Source of the DNA: Corynebacterium freiburgense
GTDB taxonomy: Bacteria; Actinomycetota; Actinomycetes; Mycobacteriales; Mycobacteriaceae
Assembly (NCBI RefSeq): GCF_030408815.1
Contig: NZ_CP047355.1
Location: 1,054,001-1,118,000, forward strand
Reading direction: 5' to 3'
DNA: 64,000 bases
Part shown: positions 10,431-19,334 of the stretch, piece by piece
How positions within the stretch are numbered: position 1 is the first letter of the stretch
Layout: each line of letters begins with the position of its first letter
Translations under genes and position numbers: made by a program
The notes under the pieces: generated by a model
What the model saw: only the letters and a program-made list of their open reading frames with translations
The model's database searches: none
What the model was told of the DNA's origin: nothing

Positions 10431-11240
10431 TTACTGCTGGGCGTATTCTTCAGCAGCAATTACCTGGGCATCAGTGGGTCGCACTCCTGTATACACGGCG
10501 AATTGCTCTGCTGCTTGAAGCGCAATGACTTCACCACCATGAATCACAGGTACCTCAAGCCGCTCTGCAGCGATAATTAAGGGAGTGCGTACCGGGTAGG
10601 CTACCACATCAAATACGCAGGAAGCTCGGCTGATTTGTGCATTAGAAAACGCTTGAACATCCTGGTCTGGGCCAAACATACCTAAAGGTGTTACGTTTAC
10701 CAGCATGTTTGCGTCTTCAGGTACATCTTGGGAAAACTTCCAATCATATTGTTGGGCTAATGCACTACCTGTATCAGTATTGCGGGCAACCACTGTGCCT
10801 GACATCCCATAATCAGCGAGGGCTGCCACAACTGCGGAAGCCATACCACCGGAGCCCCGAACCGCAACATTGAGTGATGGGGCGACGGCATGGTGGCGTA
10901 ATAATTCTGATACTGCAATATAGTCCGTATTCAATCCGACCAAATGGCCGTCAGTATTAACAATAGTATTGACGGATTGCAGTCGTTCCGCTGAAGGGTG
11001 TAGCTCGTCAATAAGCGGAATTACAGCGGCTTTAAATGGCATGGATACGCCAGCGCCCCGAATATTTAAACCGCGGATTCCCGCCACTGCTTGCTCAATA
11101 TTGCTTGGTGAAATTGCCTTATATACAAAATTCAAACCTAATTCGGCATATAGCCAATTATGAAACCGAACTCCGTGGTTTGAGGGGCGAGCAGCAAGGG
11201 AAATACACAGTGTTGTTTCACGGTCGATCACATTTACCAT
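10431..11240 (-). CDS. Shikimate dehydrogenase-like protein (SDH-L type)
   Basis: 269 residues; Rossmann-type NAD(P)-dependent dehydrogenase. The ATG at 11240 was chosen because the protein then begins MVNVIDRETTLCISLAARP, the family start, and leaves a 5-base gap after the upstream gene; the longer open frame from 11309 would run into that gene. Substrate residues are present: Lys in VSMPFKAA, Asn-Thr in SVNTIVN and Asp in GLNTDY. The nucleotide loop is GSGGMASAVV. The sequence resembles the HI0607/SDH-L subgroup much more than housekeeping AroE; members of that subgroup are reported to be weak on shikimate. So the true substrate may be quinate, an aminoshikimate or something else. I leave the symbol empty for that reason. 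Confidence 0.88.
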   Translation of the reverse strand: MVNVIDRETTLCISLAARPSNHGVRFHNWLYAELGLNFVYKAISPSNIEQAVAGIRGLNIRGAGVSMPFKAAVIPLIDELHPSAERLQSVNTIVNTDGHLVGLNTDYIAVSELLRHHAVAPSLNVAVRGSGGMASAVVAALADYGMSGTVVARNTDTGSALAQQYDWKFSQDVPEDANMLVNVTPLGMFGPDQDVQAFSNAQISRASCVFDVVAYPVRTPLIIAAERLEVPVIHGGEVIALQAAEQFAVYTGVRPTDAQVIAAEEYAQQ

Positions 11241-11245
11241 AGGGC

Positions 11246-12289
11246 CTAGCGTAGTCCGGAGTCTTTGGGGGTGGTGTGCCGCGTAATATCGGCGAAGATT
11301 TTTGCCCAAAGTTCTTGCATTAATGGGGTTTCATAGTGCCCTATGGTTACCCCATGGTAAGCGCCTGGAAGGATCATAGACTCAACAGAGACTTGTTGTT
11401 CTTTTAATCGACGCGCGTATGTTAAAGCTTCTTCATAAAATAAGTCCAAGTCACCAACGGCAATAAACGTTGGTGGCATACCAGTAAGGTCGATTCGGCG
11501 GGCAGCTACCGCATAGTCGGGGATTTCATCATGTGGAGTGAGGTATGAAAGGTAGCAATTCCATGCCAAAGTATTTGAACTTTGATGCCAATTAAATTGG
11601 CCTCGCCCTGGATTTGGGGTAATCCGCGTACGGTCATCGAGCATTGGCTCAAGGAGGAGTTGGTAGGTGGGTGGAGTGTTTTCATCCAAAAGTTTTTGGG
11701 TAAGGCAGGCTGCTAATCCCGCGCCAGCGCTCTGTCCGGAAACGACAATATGTTTGAATTCTGGGTTTTCTGTTAGCCAGGTGTAGGTGGCGTGGCAATC
11801 ATGGAGCGCTGCTGGGAATGGAGCAGTTCCAGCGAGCCGATATTCTGGGCTGATTACTTTGCAGCCCAGAGTGCGGGCAATATACGCGCAGATTTCATCG
11901 TCAGCTTCGGGTTGTCCTAATACAAAGCCGCCGCCATGTATCCATAGGAATGCAATGTCGCGGCGGATTGTTTCCGGGGTATAGATACGCAGTGGTACGG
12001 CAGGGCCGCCACCATAACCTGGAATGTTTTGGCTTGAGATATGAATGCCATCAAGGGCGACATTGCTGCGGCGTGGTGGCTGATAGTTTGCAGCATAGAT
12101 GGGGTAACTGCGCCGCCACACCCTAATGCTTTCTAATGCTGGGTGTTTATAGAGCTTAGGGGTACGTAATTCGGGAGCAACTTTTTGAATTCGGTAGCGT
12201 TGGATTCCAAGATAAGTTCCGGCGATAATTCCGCTGGCGGCAGCGATTCCAGTGAGGGTTTTGGTGAGCGCAGAACAGGCAGGTTTCAA
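11246..12289 (-). CDS. Alpha/beta hydrolase of the hormone-sensitive-lipase family (esterase/lipase)
   Basis: 347 residues. The first 25 contain a hydrophobic stretch (LTGIAAASGIIAGTYLGI) that is probably a signal anchor, so the enzyme may sit on the outer face of the membrane. HSL-family motifs are complete: oxyanion HGGGF, nucleophile elbow GQSAGAG, Asp in AVGDLDLFYEE and His in PGAYHGVTIG. It should hydrolyse short-chain carboxyl esters; the natural substrate is unknown. First gene of the minus-strand operon with the SDH-L, membrane-protein and exporter genes, and divergent from the FhuF gene across a gap of about 94 bases. Confidence 0.9.
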   Translation of the reverse strand: MKPACSALTKTLTGIAAASGIIAGTYLGIQRYRIQKVAPELRTPKLYKHPALESIRVWRRSYPIYAANYQPPRRSNVALDGIHISSQNIPGYGGGPAVPLRIYTPETIRRDIAFLWIHGGGFVLGQPEADDEICAYIARTLGCKVISPEYRLAGTAPFPAALHDCHATYTWLTENPEFKHIVVSGQSAGAGLAACLTQKLLDENTPPTYQLLLEPMLDDRTRITPNPGRGQFNWHQSSNTLAWNCYLSYLTPHDEIPDYAVAARRIDLTGMPPTFIAVGDLDLFYEEALTYARRLKEQQVSVESMILPGAYHGVTIGHYETPLMQELWAKIFADITRHTTPKDSGLR

Positions 12290-12383
12290 TGGTACGACCT
12301 CCGGAGTGGGGATAGTGCTAGTTTAGAGAATCCTGGGTGTGCTTACAGTGGGTTATAGAGAATTTTGACCCCGAAAGGTGGAT

Positions 12384-13169
12384 ATGCATTCCGTTTTTCA
12401 ATTGGTGGTTGCGGAATATCCGCGCTTTTCCGCAGCGGTCATGCCGCAAGCAGGAGCGGTCGAGGTTTCTGTGGCGGAGCTTGCCAAGGATCACCGTATA
12501 CATAACGCCCTTGTCGCGTGTGAAAAAATGTTCCCACTTTCGAACCCGCGTTGGGCAGGGCAATTATGGTGGTTTTCCTGGAATAATTCCATAGTTGCCC
12601 CAGCTATAACCGCCATGGTGGAATTTTATAAAACCCCAAGTTTGGACCTTTCCCAAGGGCAGTTACATATCCAGCCGGGCGATTATTGGTGTAGTTTTTC
12701 CACCGATATTGTTTCAGGTGATGGAGGTTGGCAGGAGGCTGGGCAACAGTATGCGCACAGTATTGCCCCGCTTATCGACGCCCTGGTATCTAATGCTGGT
12801 ATTAAACCTGCGCCGTTATGGGCAGTTGCGGCCGATGCTTTGGTCTCCGCTGCGGTGCATGCCGGCAATGACGCATTTGATCCCTACCGTGGTGTCAAAA
12901 TTGCTTGCGAATTATCGAAAGGCTTATCACATGGTGCGCCGGGAGTTACTATTCCCCAACCAAGGTTTCAAGATATTTGTAATGGACAGATTGCGCCAAC
13001 CAATATGGATGCCGTTTATGCAGGTGAGGAGCCTAGCGATGTGCATACGGTGGCGCGCCGGGCGTCGTGTTGCATGATTTTCCATTCACCGGGTTGTGGG
13101 ATGTGTTTATCGTGTCCAAAACAACAACCAGCTGTTCGTGAAGCCGCTTTAATTGCACACTTTCAATAA
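12384..13169 (+). CDS. FhuF-family siderophore-iron (ferric) reductase
   Basis: 261 residues. The ATG at 12384 has GAAAGG five bases upstream; an in-frame GTG at 12378 lies inside that ribosome site. The C-terminus carries the FhuF [2Fe-2S] pattern Cys-Cys-x10-Cys-x2-Cys (C229, C230, C241, C244 in ASCCMIF...MCLSCPKQ), with an extra Cys238 between. FhuF proteins release iron from ferric siderophores in the cytoplasm by reducing it. No siderophore transporter is adjacent, and I see no clear DtxR box in the 94-base gap upstream, so iron regulation is not shown here. The N-terminal 220 residues are only weakly like the family; the call rests on the cysteine cluster. Confidence 0.8.
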   Translation: MHSVFQLVVAEYPRFSAAVMPQAGAVEVSVAELAKDHRIHNALVACEKMFPLSNPRWAGQLWWFSWNNSIVAPAITAMVEFYKTPSLDLSQGQLHIQPGDYWCSFSTDIVSGDGGWQEAGQQYAHSIAPLIDALVSNAGIKPAPLWAVAADALVSAAVHAGNDAFDPYRGVKIACELSKGLSHGAPGVTIPQPRFQDICNGQIAPTNMDAVYAGEEPSDVHTVARRASCCMIFHSPGCGMCLSCPKQQPAVREAALIAHFQ

Positions 13170-13266
13170 TTTTCTTCATTCAAGGATAGGGTGGTGTTAA
13201 GCCTGCGTTTGGCACGGCAGGGTTTGTATGTATGAAAACCCCTCAACAGTGGAAGGTGAAGCGGAC

Positions 13267-14079
13267 ATGAGCTTCTTTGAGGATATTGCTTCAGCCCTAG
13301 ATGCTGACGGGATTGAGTCCCGCGTAAAAGGGGACACGATGTTTGTCCCAATTACCCGGGAAGTGGAAATCCAGTTTGTGGAAATTGATCCTGATCTGCC
13401 AGCAGCCAATGTGTACATCGCAGCAGCCGATGTCGATGAAGACGATGACGATTTCGAAGCTGTCTTAGTTTCAGTAGCGTTTTCTGTCGACGACGCGGTC
13501 TCCGCTGTTGCCCGGCATGTTGCCACAGATCAAGTGGTGACGGTTCTCCGTGACCTTCTTGATGGAACGGATGAGCGTATCGCAGACTTGGAATTTGTCC
13601 AGGACTGGGAAGACCCCAATCTTGTGACCGCTGAAGTTGGCCAGCACTCCGAAATTCAAGTGCTTGTCGAATCCGAAGGTGATGTTCCAGTGGCGATGGT
13701 GACATTCGCAGCTTGTGGGGAATCCTATGAAGACCTTGTTGATCAAGCGATTGTGGAACTTTGGGAATCCGGTGCGGATGAAGACCTTAGCGAAGACGAC
13801 CGAAACTTGCTTATCGCGGCGGCAGTCCGAGATGCAGAGCTAGCTTCGGAAGAAGTCCTTGAACTGGGCTCCTTTACTGACTTTGATCGGCTCTTCGATG
13901 TACTTGCGCTTGCTGCTGAACAAGCAGCAGACTGGGAAGCACAACTTGTGCCTATCGATGATTATCAGGACCCGGACGATGATGAAGAAGACGAAGATTA
14001 CCTTGAGCTGGAGGAAGTCTTCGATGAAATCTATGACGATGAGGATGAAGACCTCGACATAGTAGAAGACACACCCTAG
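13267..14079 (+). CDS. Extremely acidic protein of unknown function
   Basis: 270 residues. The ATG at 13267 (MSFFEDIASALDADG) has AAGG in the preceding 15 bases and was chosen over the in-frame 13228. Asp and Glu dominate throughout, and the last 45 residues are almost only Asp, Glu, Tyr and hydrophobics (DPDDDEEDEDYLELEEVF). Two halves look alike in order: a strand-rich segment with V-x-V-E-x-E, then an alpha-helical segment. That resembles the folded, duplicated architecture of secretion-chaperone-like or YbjN-type proteins, but I cannot assign it. No signal peptide or membrane segment, so cytoplasmic. It converges with the next gene, their stop codons overlapping by 4 bases. Confidence 0.82.
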   Translation: MSFFEDIASALDADGIESRVKGDTMFVPITREVEIQFVEIDPDLPAANVYIAAADVDEDDDDFEAVLVSVAFSVDDAVSAVARHVATDQVVTVLRDLLDGTDERIADLEFVQDWEDPNLVTAEVGQHSEIQVLVESEGDVPVAMVTFAACGESYEDLVDQAIVELWESGADEDLSEDDRNLLIAAAVRDAELASEEVLELGSFTDFDRLFDVLALAAEQAADWEAQLVPIDDYQDPDDDEEDEDYLELEEVFDEIYDDEDEDLDIVEDTP

Positions 14080-14594
14080 GCCGCAATTTGTGATGCAAAT
14101 AGTTCGGCTGGCGAAGGCAATGGGTGGAAGCGACCGTCAAGGACAATGCAAAACGTCGGTGTTGCGCAATCGCGTTGTTGGTGAATAGTCCCATTAACAA
14201 CATTTGGGAGGATTGCCGCTACCCATGCTCTGGCAAGAGACGGGTCGACGCGGCTTCCATCACGGCTGGATATTCGTAATGTCAGTACGAATGCGGGGGA
14301 GTGTAATAGGGAAGTGGTTGGATCCCAAGCACGTAGTATGGCGCGCTCATGGGCATGAATCCGATACCTGCTTACCGTTATGTGCAATCCCGAATGGGTC
14401 ATGAAATAGGTATTCGGTAGATGGATGGATGGCGGCCGCCAAGTAGGAGTGCGACGAGCCAGCGAACGCGGGTGAGCAATAAGGCTTGCAGCGCGTTGTA
14501 ATGTTTTGGTTTGGTTGCTGCGGATCTGGTCAATCATGCGGGAATGATGACGCGTAGTGTGCATGGACTTGGTGAAGTGGCGCAATGTAATCAT
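14076..14594 (-). CDS. Small basic protein of unknown function, probably leaderless
   Basis: 172 residues from the ATG at 14594 (MITLRHFTKSMHTTRHHSR). A TATAGT hexamer lies at 14602-14607, 7 bases before the ATG, which fits a leaderless mRNA of the kind common in Actinobacteria; a GTG three codons upstream is the alternative. The first 60 residues are rich in Arg, His and Thr and could bind nucleic acid. The C-terminal half (SPAFVLTLRISSRDGSRVDPS, LARAWVAAILPN) is more globular. No domain recognised. The neat stop-codon overlap with the convergent acidic gene favours a real gene, but the composition is unusual and no conservation could be tested. Confidence 0.55.
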   Translation of the reverse strand: MITLRHFTKSMHTTRHHSRMIDQIRSNQTKTLQRAASLIAHPRSLARRTPTWRPPSIHLPNTYFMTHSGLHITVSRYRIHAHERAILRAWDPTTSLLHSPAFVLTLRISSRDGSRVDPSLARAWVAAILPNVVNGTIHQQRDCATPTFCIVLDGRFHPLPSPAELFASQIAA

Positions 14595-14699
14595 GTTTTG
14601 CACTATAGGAATCCGCGGTAACTACGGTGCAAAAAATTAGAACATAAATTCGATCCGGGTGCTGTGGGCTGGCTTTATATCAAGGAGTTCCTTTGAACC

Positions 14700-15285
14700 G
14701 TTCCCCGTTTGCCGGGCCCTTTGATTGGGTGGTGGTGGTTTGGTTGTGTGCTTCTGTTGACCTGGAATTTGGTTGGGGTTGGGTGGGCTCTGGTCGGGAG
14801 GTGCTTGGTCTGGTTGGGCGCTGGTTGGGCGCAAGTTGATCTTTTGGGCGTGTTGTCACAGATTCCATTTTTTCGGCGGATTTTATGGAATCTGCGACAC
14901 GATAGGTAGGGAACCTGTCACAGATTCCATTTTTTTTCGCTGTTTTTATGGAATCTGCGACAAACCCCAGGTCACCGATTGTGCGCAATGTTGGTTGCTG
15001 TCACAAATTCCATTTTTTCAGGCGATTTTATGGAATCTGTGACACTTGGGATAAAAACATCACTAGTTCAATAGGGTGTGCCTATCAAACCCCCAGGAAG
15101 CTAGGTCAAACATCCTAGAAAGCAACTTAGGCGACCAGAAACCAGCCCCACCAACCTGAAAACCAGGCAGATCTGACACACCCAGCCCGAAAACAAGGCA
15201 GATTTCACATCACCCACAACCCATCACAACATTTCCCCAGCTCACACCCCCAAACCAGGAGCCCACAACACAAATCTGCCTGCCG
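14700..15285 (+). repeat. Intergenic repeat element, copy B (most complete copy)
   Basis: This occupies most of the gene-free stretch 14595-15497. It has the same order as copy A: a GGTTGGG-rich left flank, palindromes at 14854-14899, 14916-14962 and 14999-15044, then GATAAAAACATCACTA and GCCTATCAAAC. It extends further right than copy A through three AGGCAGATTT-type words (15165-15173, 15196-15204, and inverted at 15272-15281) in a CACAACCC-rich segment that is repeated inverted in copy C. After 15285 I see no further structure up to the MFS promoter. Confidence 0.85.
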
Positions 15286-15482
15286 GAGCCTTTCCCAGGC
15301 CCATCTAGGCCTTCCTGTGCCTGTTTCAACGCTGCCTCAAGCTTATTCTCAAGGCCTTACTTCAGACTTTTTCCCAAGCTTTTCCATGTCTGCCCCGGAT
15401 AACTTCGGGCCACGCTCCCAACAACCCAAACACCATAGAGCAAAGACCAGTCAAGCTTTCGGGGCAAGTTCAGTTTCAGGGG

Positions 15483-15497
15483 TATAGCCTAAAAAAT
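15483..15497 (+). promoter_or_regulatory. -10-like element of the MFS gene, leaderless start
   Basis: TATAGC at 15483-15488 ends 9 bases before the GTG at 15498. There is no Shine-Dalgarno at a usable distance (the nearest AGGGG is about 16 bases away). Together this suggests transcription starts at or next to the GTG. No convincing -35 was seen. Confidence 0.4.
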
Positions 15498-16703
15498 GTG
15501 AATACTCCGGTGAAACGCACCCCAATTCCACAGGAAATCCGCATCTTAGTGATGGGGGCATTTATTATCGCTCTAGGGTTTGGCCTGGTAGCGCCGATTA
15601 TTCCGCAGTTCGCGCAGAGTTTTGATGTGTCAGTTTGGGCGGCAAGCGCTGTGGTCTCCATATTTGCTGCAACTCGCCTTGCGTTTGCGCCAATGTCTGG
15701 TCGGCTTGTAGATGTTCTTGGCTCTCGGCAAGTGTATTTAACTGGGTTATTAACAGTGGCAATAGGGACTGGACTTATTGCATTTGCGCAAGAATACTGG
15801 CATATTCTTGCATTGCGTGCGGCCAGTGGAATTGGCTCGACAATGTTTACAGTTTCTGCCACGAGTTTAATTGTTCGCATTGCGCCGCCGGATATTCGTG
15901 GTAGGGCATCATCGATTTATGCGACTGCATTTCTTTTTGGTTCCGTTATCGGGCCGGTAATTGGTGCTGGCTTATCGGGGCTAGGAATGCGAATTCCATT
16001 TATTATTTATGCGGTTTCATTGGTACTAGCCACAATTGTTGTAGCAGTAAAATTAAATCCTCAAAGTATAAAAACAGTGGAGGCTGCGGGGGATCAGCAG
16101 CCGATGCGGCGTCGAGAAGCATTGCGTAACCCAACTTATATTGCGGCATTGCTAAGCGGATTTGCATTTGGTTGGTCAAACTTTGGGGTCCGCATTGCGG
16201 TTTTGCCTTTGTTTGCGGCCTATATATTTGACTGGGGTGGTGCGGTCGCCGGAATTGCATTAGCGGTCTATGCGGTAGGAAACGCTATTACATTACAGTT
16301 TTCCGGTAATTTGGCAGACACTCTTGGCAGGAGGCCATTGATACTTGGCGGGCTTGCAATAAATACCGTGTTTACGGCATGCATTGGTTTTAGCGAACAT
16401 GCTTGGGTGCTACTCGGAGTTTCTATTCTTGCCGGAATCGGTGCAGGGTTTATGAATCCAGCGCAGCAAGCATCCTTGGCGGATATTATCGGTAATCAGC
16501 GTTCGGGAGGGAAGGTGCTCGCGCTCTATCAAATGACACAAGATTTCGGAGCGATTCTAGGTCCAATTCTGGTTGGTTTTATGGTGGACGCTTGGGGATA
16601 TCGCATTGCATTCCTGAGTTGTGGCTTAGTTGGATTTGCCGCGCTAATGGCGTGGGGGTTGTTAGGTAAAGAGACACTGACGCGAGAAATTCAAAGCGTG
16701 TAG
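15498..16703 (+). CDS. MFS transporter, drug:H+ antiporter (DHA1) type
   Basis: 401 residues with about 12 hydrophobic segments. The GTG start at 15498 (MNTPVKRTPIPQEIR) is the first usable codon; the ATG overlapping it is followed at once by a stop. Features of the DHA1 exporters: a first helix LVMGAFIIALGFGLVAPIIPQFA, the loop 2-3 motif GRLVDVLGSRQVY (motif A, G-x-L-x-D-x-x-G-x-R), helix 5 with GSVIGPVIGAGLSG (motif C) and a second motif-A-like loop GNLADTLGRRPLIL in the C-half. It exports a small molecule by proton exchange across the membrane; substrate unknown. It stands alone behind repeat copy B. Confidence 0.9.
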   Translation: MNTPVKRTPIPQEIRILVMGAFIIALGFGLVAPIIPQFAQSFDVSVWAASAVVSIFAATRLAFAPMSGRLVDVLGSRQVYLTGLLTVAIGTGLIAFAQEYWHILALRAASGIGSTMFTVSATSLIVRIAPPDIRGRASSIYATAFLFGSVIGPVIGAGLSGLGMRIPFIIYAVSLVLATIVVAVKLNPQSIKTVEAAGDQQPMRRREALRNPTYIAALLSGFAFGWSNFGVRIAVLPLFAAYIFDWGGAVAGIALAVYAVGNAITLQFSGNLADTLGRRPLILGGLAINTVFTACIGFSEHAWVLLGVSILAGIGAGFMNPAQQASLADIIGNQRSGGKVLALYQMTQDFGAILGPILVGFMVDAWGYRIAFLSCGLVGFAALMAWGLLGKETLTREIQSV

Positions 16704-16856
16704 CTCCTGTGATGCGTGGCTAGAATTGGTAGCGTCGATATTGTGTCTGCCTGAGTGGATACCGCTACGGGGGATTGACGTTCCATACCTACGCACCGAC
16801 CTGCATTACGCCACTTTTGGCGCGAATTGTTCCTCTTTCCCGTCTTAGGAGTACAG

Positions 16857-17606
16857 ATGAGCACCGATCAGCGAGTAAAGATTTTCTTTAAATCATTACT
16901 CCAAGAACCCGACGCGGCTGGATTCTTTGTTCCCTCCGAGCACTGCTGGGCCGAACCGATACAGGCCGATGAAGGCGGCGGCACCTTTGCCATGCGAACT
17001 ACTGGCTACGGTATACCGTTTACCGTTGACGATATTGTGCGTGCTCAACTCAATTCAGAAGGAGAACTGCAAGTAGTTAGCATTGAACGTCTTACCCCCG
17101 GATGGGTGGCTTGGGTGGCTTTGCCGCCTCATAGCGGAGATTTACGTAGAGAAGCATTGCTGGAGCTGCTTGGAGTTGGGAGCTTCGCGGCGGAAGGCGG
17201 GGAAGATATGCTCCGCATAGCATGGGGCGAAGAGATTTCTCGTAAAGAACTTGAGGCTAGATTTAGGAAATATCAAGACTGGATGAATGGCTATATGTTG
17301 CTTACAGTCGAACAACGTGCCGAATTGCTGCAGGAGGCGGTCGATCTAAAGCTGGAAATGCGGGAACCGGTACAAACCGACTATTGGGCTGCCGACGACC
17401 CCGCATGGCGTGGGTTGGGGGTAGATACCCCGGAATTTCTTGCCCGAGTACAACGAATGGTGTACGAAGACCCGGCAATTTTGGCAACAATACGAATGAA
17501 TAAACAGGCTGATGTTGTGGCCTGGCTGGGGCCACCGCAATTAGATGAATTTGGTAATGTGATCCCGCTGCCACAACTTGTGGAGCCGTGGCCAGGGCTG
17601 CGGTAG
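16857..17606 (+). CDS. Hypothetical cytoplasmic protein, N-terminal DUF4265-like
   Basis: 249 residues. The ATG at 16857 has AGGAG six bases upstream, so the in-frame 16827 is not used. The first 110 residues (EGGGTFAMRTTGYGIPFTVDD, then IVRAQLNSEGELQVVSIERLTPG) look like a DUF4265-type small beta domain. The middle has a helical QEAVDLKLE stretch, and the C-terminus ends in a Pro-rich tail. No signal peptide, membrane segment or catalytic motif. Neighbours give no hint. The family resemblance is from memory and uncertain. Confidence 0.75.
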   Translation: MSTDQRVKIFFKSLLQEPDAAGFFVPSEHCWAEPIQADEGGGTFAMRTTGYGIPFTVDDIVRAQLNSEGELQVVSIERLTPGWVAWVALPPHSGDLRREALLELLGVGSFAAEGGEDMLRIAWGEEISRKELEARFRKYQDWMNGYMLLTVEQRAELLQEAVDLKLEMREPVQTDYWAADDPAWRGLGVDTPEFLARVQRMVYEDPAILATIRMNKQADVVAWLGPPQLDEFGNVIPLPQLVEPWPGLR

Positions 17607-17696
17607 TAATCCATTGTGTGCCTTTGGTTTGGGGTGGTGAATCACCCCTTAGGTAGGTGGAAAAAGACTGTATATCCAAAGCTTTATGGGGTAAAT

Positions 17697-17782
17697 AGTG
17701 TTCACCATCACATATTTTAAAGCATTGGGCCTGGACTTCTAATAGGGTGATCCGCAAAGACGTAAGCGTGTTTGCAATCACA
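17697..17782 (+). promoter_or_regulatory. Two GlxR-like half-conserved sites upstream of mmsA
   Basis: AGTGTTCACCATCACA (17697-17712) and CGTGTTTGCAATCACA (17767-17782) each match TGTGA-N6-TCACA at 8 of 10 fixed positions; in both, the right half is perfect. They lie upstream of the mmsA ribosome site. Two such matches close together are suggestive only. Confidence 0.3.
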
Positions 17783-17799
17783 TTTTAGGGAGGTATGTG

Positions 17800-19320
17800 A
17801 TGGTGAAGACTATCCATCATTTTGTTCAAGGCAAAGCCTGGCCCGGACGTAGCGGCAATACCGCCGCAGTTATGAACCCCTCAACTGGCGCGGTCCAGGC
17901 CCATGTAGATCTAGCATCCACCGAAGAAGTTCAGGAAATAATTGCCGACGCCGCGACCGCCCAGCAGGGGTGGGCCGCAACCAGCCCACAAAAACGCATT
18001 CGCATCCTTATGAAGTGGATTCGGCTCATCCAAGAACATATGGATGAAATCGCACGCACGCTCTCACTCGAACACGGTAAAACATTTGAAGATGCAAAAG
18101 GCGATATTATTCGCGGACTCGATGTTATTGAATTCGCATTAAGTGCGCCGCACCTCTTAAAAGGTGAATTCTCTGATTCTGTAGCCACCGGTGTGGACGT
18201 ATATTCCATGCGTCAACCACTGGGCGTAGTCGCTGGAATTACCCCTTTTAATTTCCCGGCAATGATTCCATTATGGAAAGCAGGTCCGGCACTCGCCGCT
18301 GGAAATGTATTTATTTTAAAACCATCTGAGCGTGATCCTTCCGTGCCAGTGCGATTAGCAGAACTATTTATTGAAGCCGGTGGTCCGCCAAGTGTGCTCA
18401 ATGTAGTCCATGGAGATAAAACAGCAGTAGACGCCATTCTTGAATCAGATATTGTGCAAGCAATCGGATTTGTAGGCTCAACGCCAATTGCAAAATACAT
18501 CTATGAGCGCTGCGCAGCGACTGGAAAACGTGCACAGTGCTTCGGTGGAGCGAAAAACCATATGCTTATCTTGCCTGACGCCGACCTGGACCAAGCTGCG
18601 GATGCCCTTGTCGGTGCCGCATATGGATCCGCAGGCGAACGATGCATGGCCATTTCAGTGGCAGTACCAGTGGGACAAGAAACCGCAGACCGACTACGCG
18701 ACAAACTGATTAACCGCATCCATAACTTAAAAGTAGGGCATTCACTCGACCCAGACGCAGATTATGGCCCGCTTGTTGCAGCATCAGCATTGGAGCGCGT
18801 TCGCGACTATATCGCGCAAGGCGAAGCCGCGGGAGCGGAACTAGTAATAGATGGCCGTACTCAAGGGGCGACCGACAATACATTCGAGGGTGAAGATCTT
18901 AGTGGAGGGTTCTTTATCGCACCGACCCTTTTTGACCATGTGACCCGTGATATGAGTATCTATACCGATGAAATTTTCGGGCCGGTACTCACCATTGTTC
19001 GCGCCGAAACCTTTGAGGAAGCGCTCGCATTGCCAAACGAACATGAATACGGCAATGGTGTTTCAATTTTTACAAATAATGGTGCTGCCGCACGTGAGTT
19101 CGCGCAGCGGGTGCAGGTAGGAATGGTTGGCATTAACGTGCCAATCCCAGTGCCAATTGCATTCCATACCTTCGGTGGTTGGAAGGCTTCCGGTTTTGGT
19201 GATCTTAACCAACACGGACCAGACTCTTTCCGCTTCTACACCAAAACAAAAACTGTGACCAGCCGCTGGCCCATAGGGCAAGCCACCGGTGCAGATTTCA
19301 CAATGCCGGTCATACATTAA
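17800..19320 (+). CDS. mmsA: Methylmalonate-semialdehyde dehydrogenase (CoA-acylating)
   Basis: 506 residues. It oxidises methylmalonate semialdehyde (or malonate semialdehyde) with NAD+ and CoA to propionyl-CoA (or acetyl-CoA) and CO2 in the distal part of valine catabolism, in the cytoplasm. The family hallmarks are present: MRQPLGVVAGITPFNFPAM (given as GVVAGITPFNFP), KPSERDPSVP, FVGSTPIAKYIY, and the catalytic Cys in AGERCMAISVAV. The Glu of general aldehyde dehydrogenases is absent at its usual place, as is typical of this CoA-dependent clade. GGGAGG lies six bases before the ATG at 17800; a GTG one codon earlier is too close. mmsB follows 14 bases later. Confidence 0.94.
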   Translation: MVKTIHHFVQGKAWPGRSGNTAAVMNPSTGAVQAHVDLASTEEVQEIIADAATAQQGWAATSPQKRIRILMKWIRLIQEHMDEIARTLSLEHGKTFEDAKGDIIRGLDVIEFALSAPHLLKGEFSDSVATGVDVYSMRQPLGVVAGITPFNFPAMIPLWKAGPALAAGNVFILKPSERDPSVPVRLAELFIEAGGPPSVLNVVHGDKTAVDAILESDIVQAIGFVGSTPIAKYIYERCAATGKRAQCFGGAKNHMLILPDADLDQAADALVGAAYGSAGERCMAISVAVPVGQETADRLRDKLINRIHNLKVGHSLDPDADYGPLVAASALERVRDYIAQGEAAGAELVIDGRTQGATDNTFEGEDLSGGFFIAPTLFDHVTRDMSIYTDEIFGPVLTIVRAETFEEALALPNEHEYGNGVSIFTNNGAAAREFAQRVQVGMVGINVPIPVPIAFHTFGGWKASGFGDLNQHGPDSFRFYTKTKTVTSRWPIGQATGADFTMPVIH

Positions 19321-19334
19321 AGGAGGCAAGAACA

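Noticed and set aside
14680-15042. Several 66-102-residue frames in repeat copy B
   Set aside because: Same reason as copy A; they exist on both strands and overlap the palindromes.
17631-17648. Small GGGGTG/CACCCC hairpin after the gene ending at 17606
   Set aside because: Only 6 bp with a two-base T-run; too weak to call a terminator.
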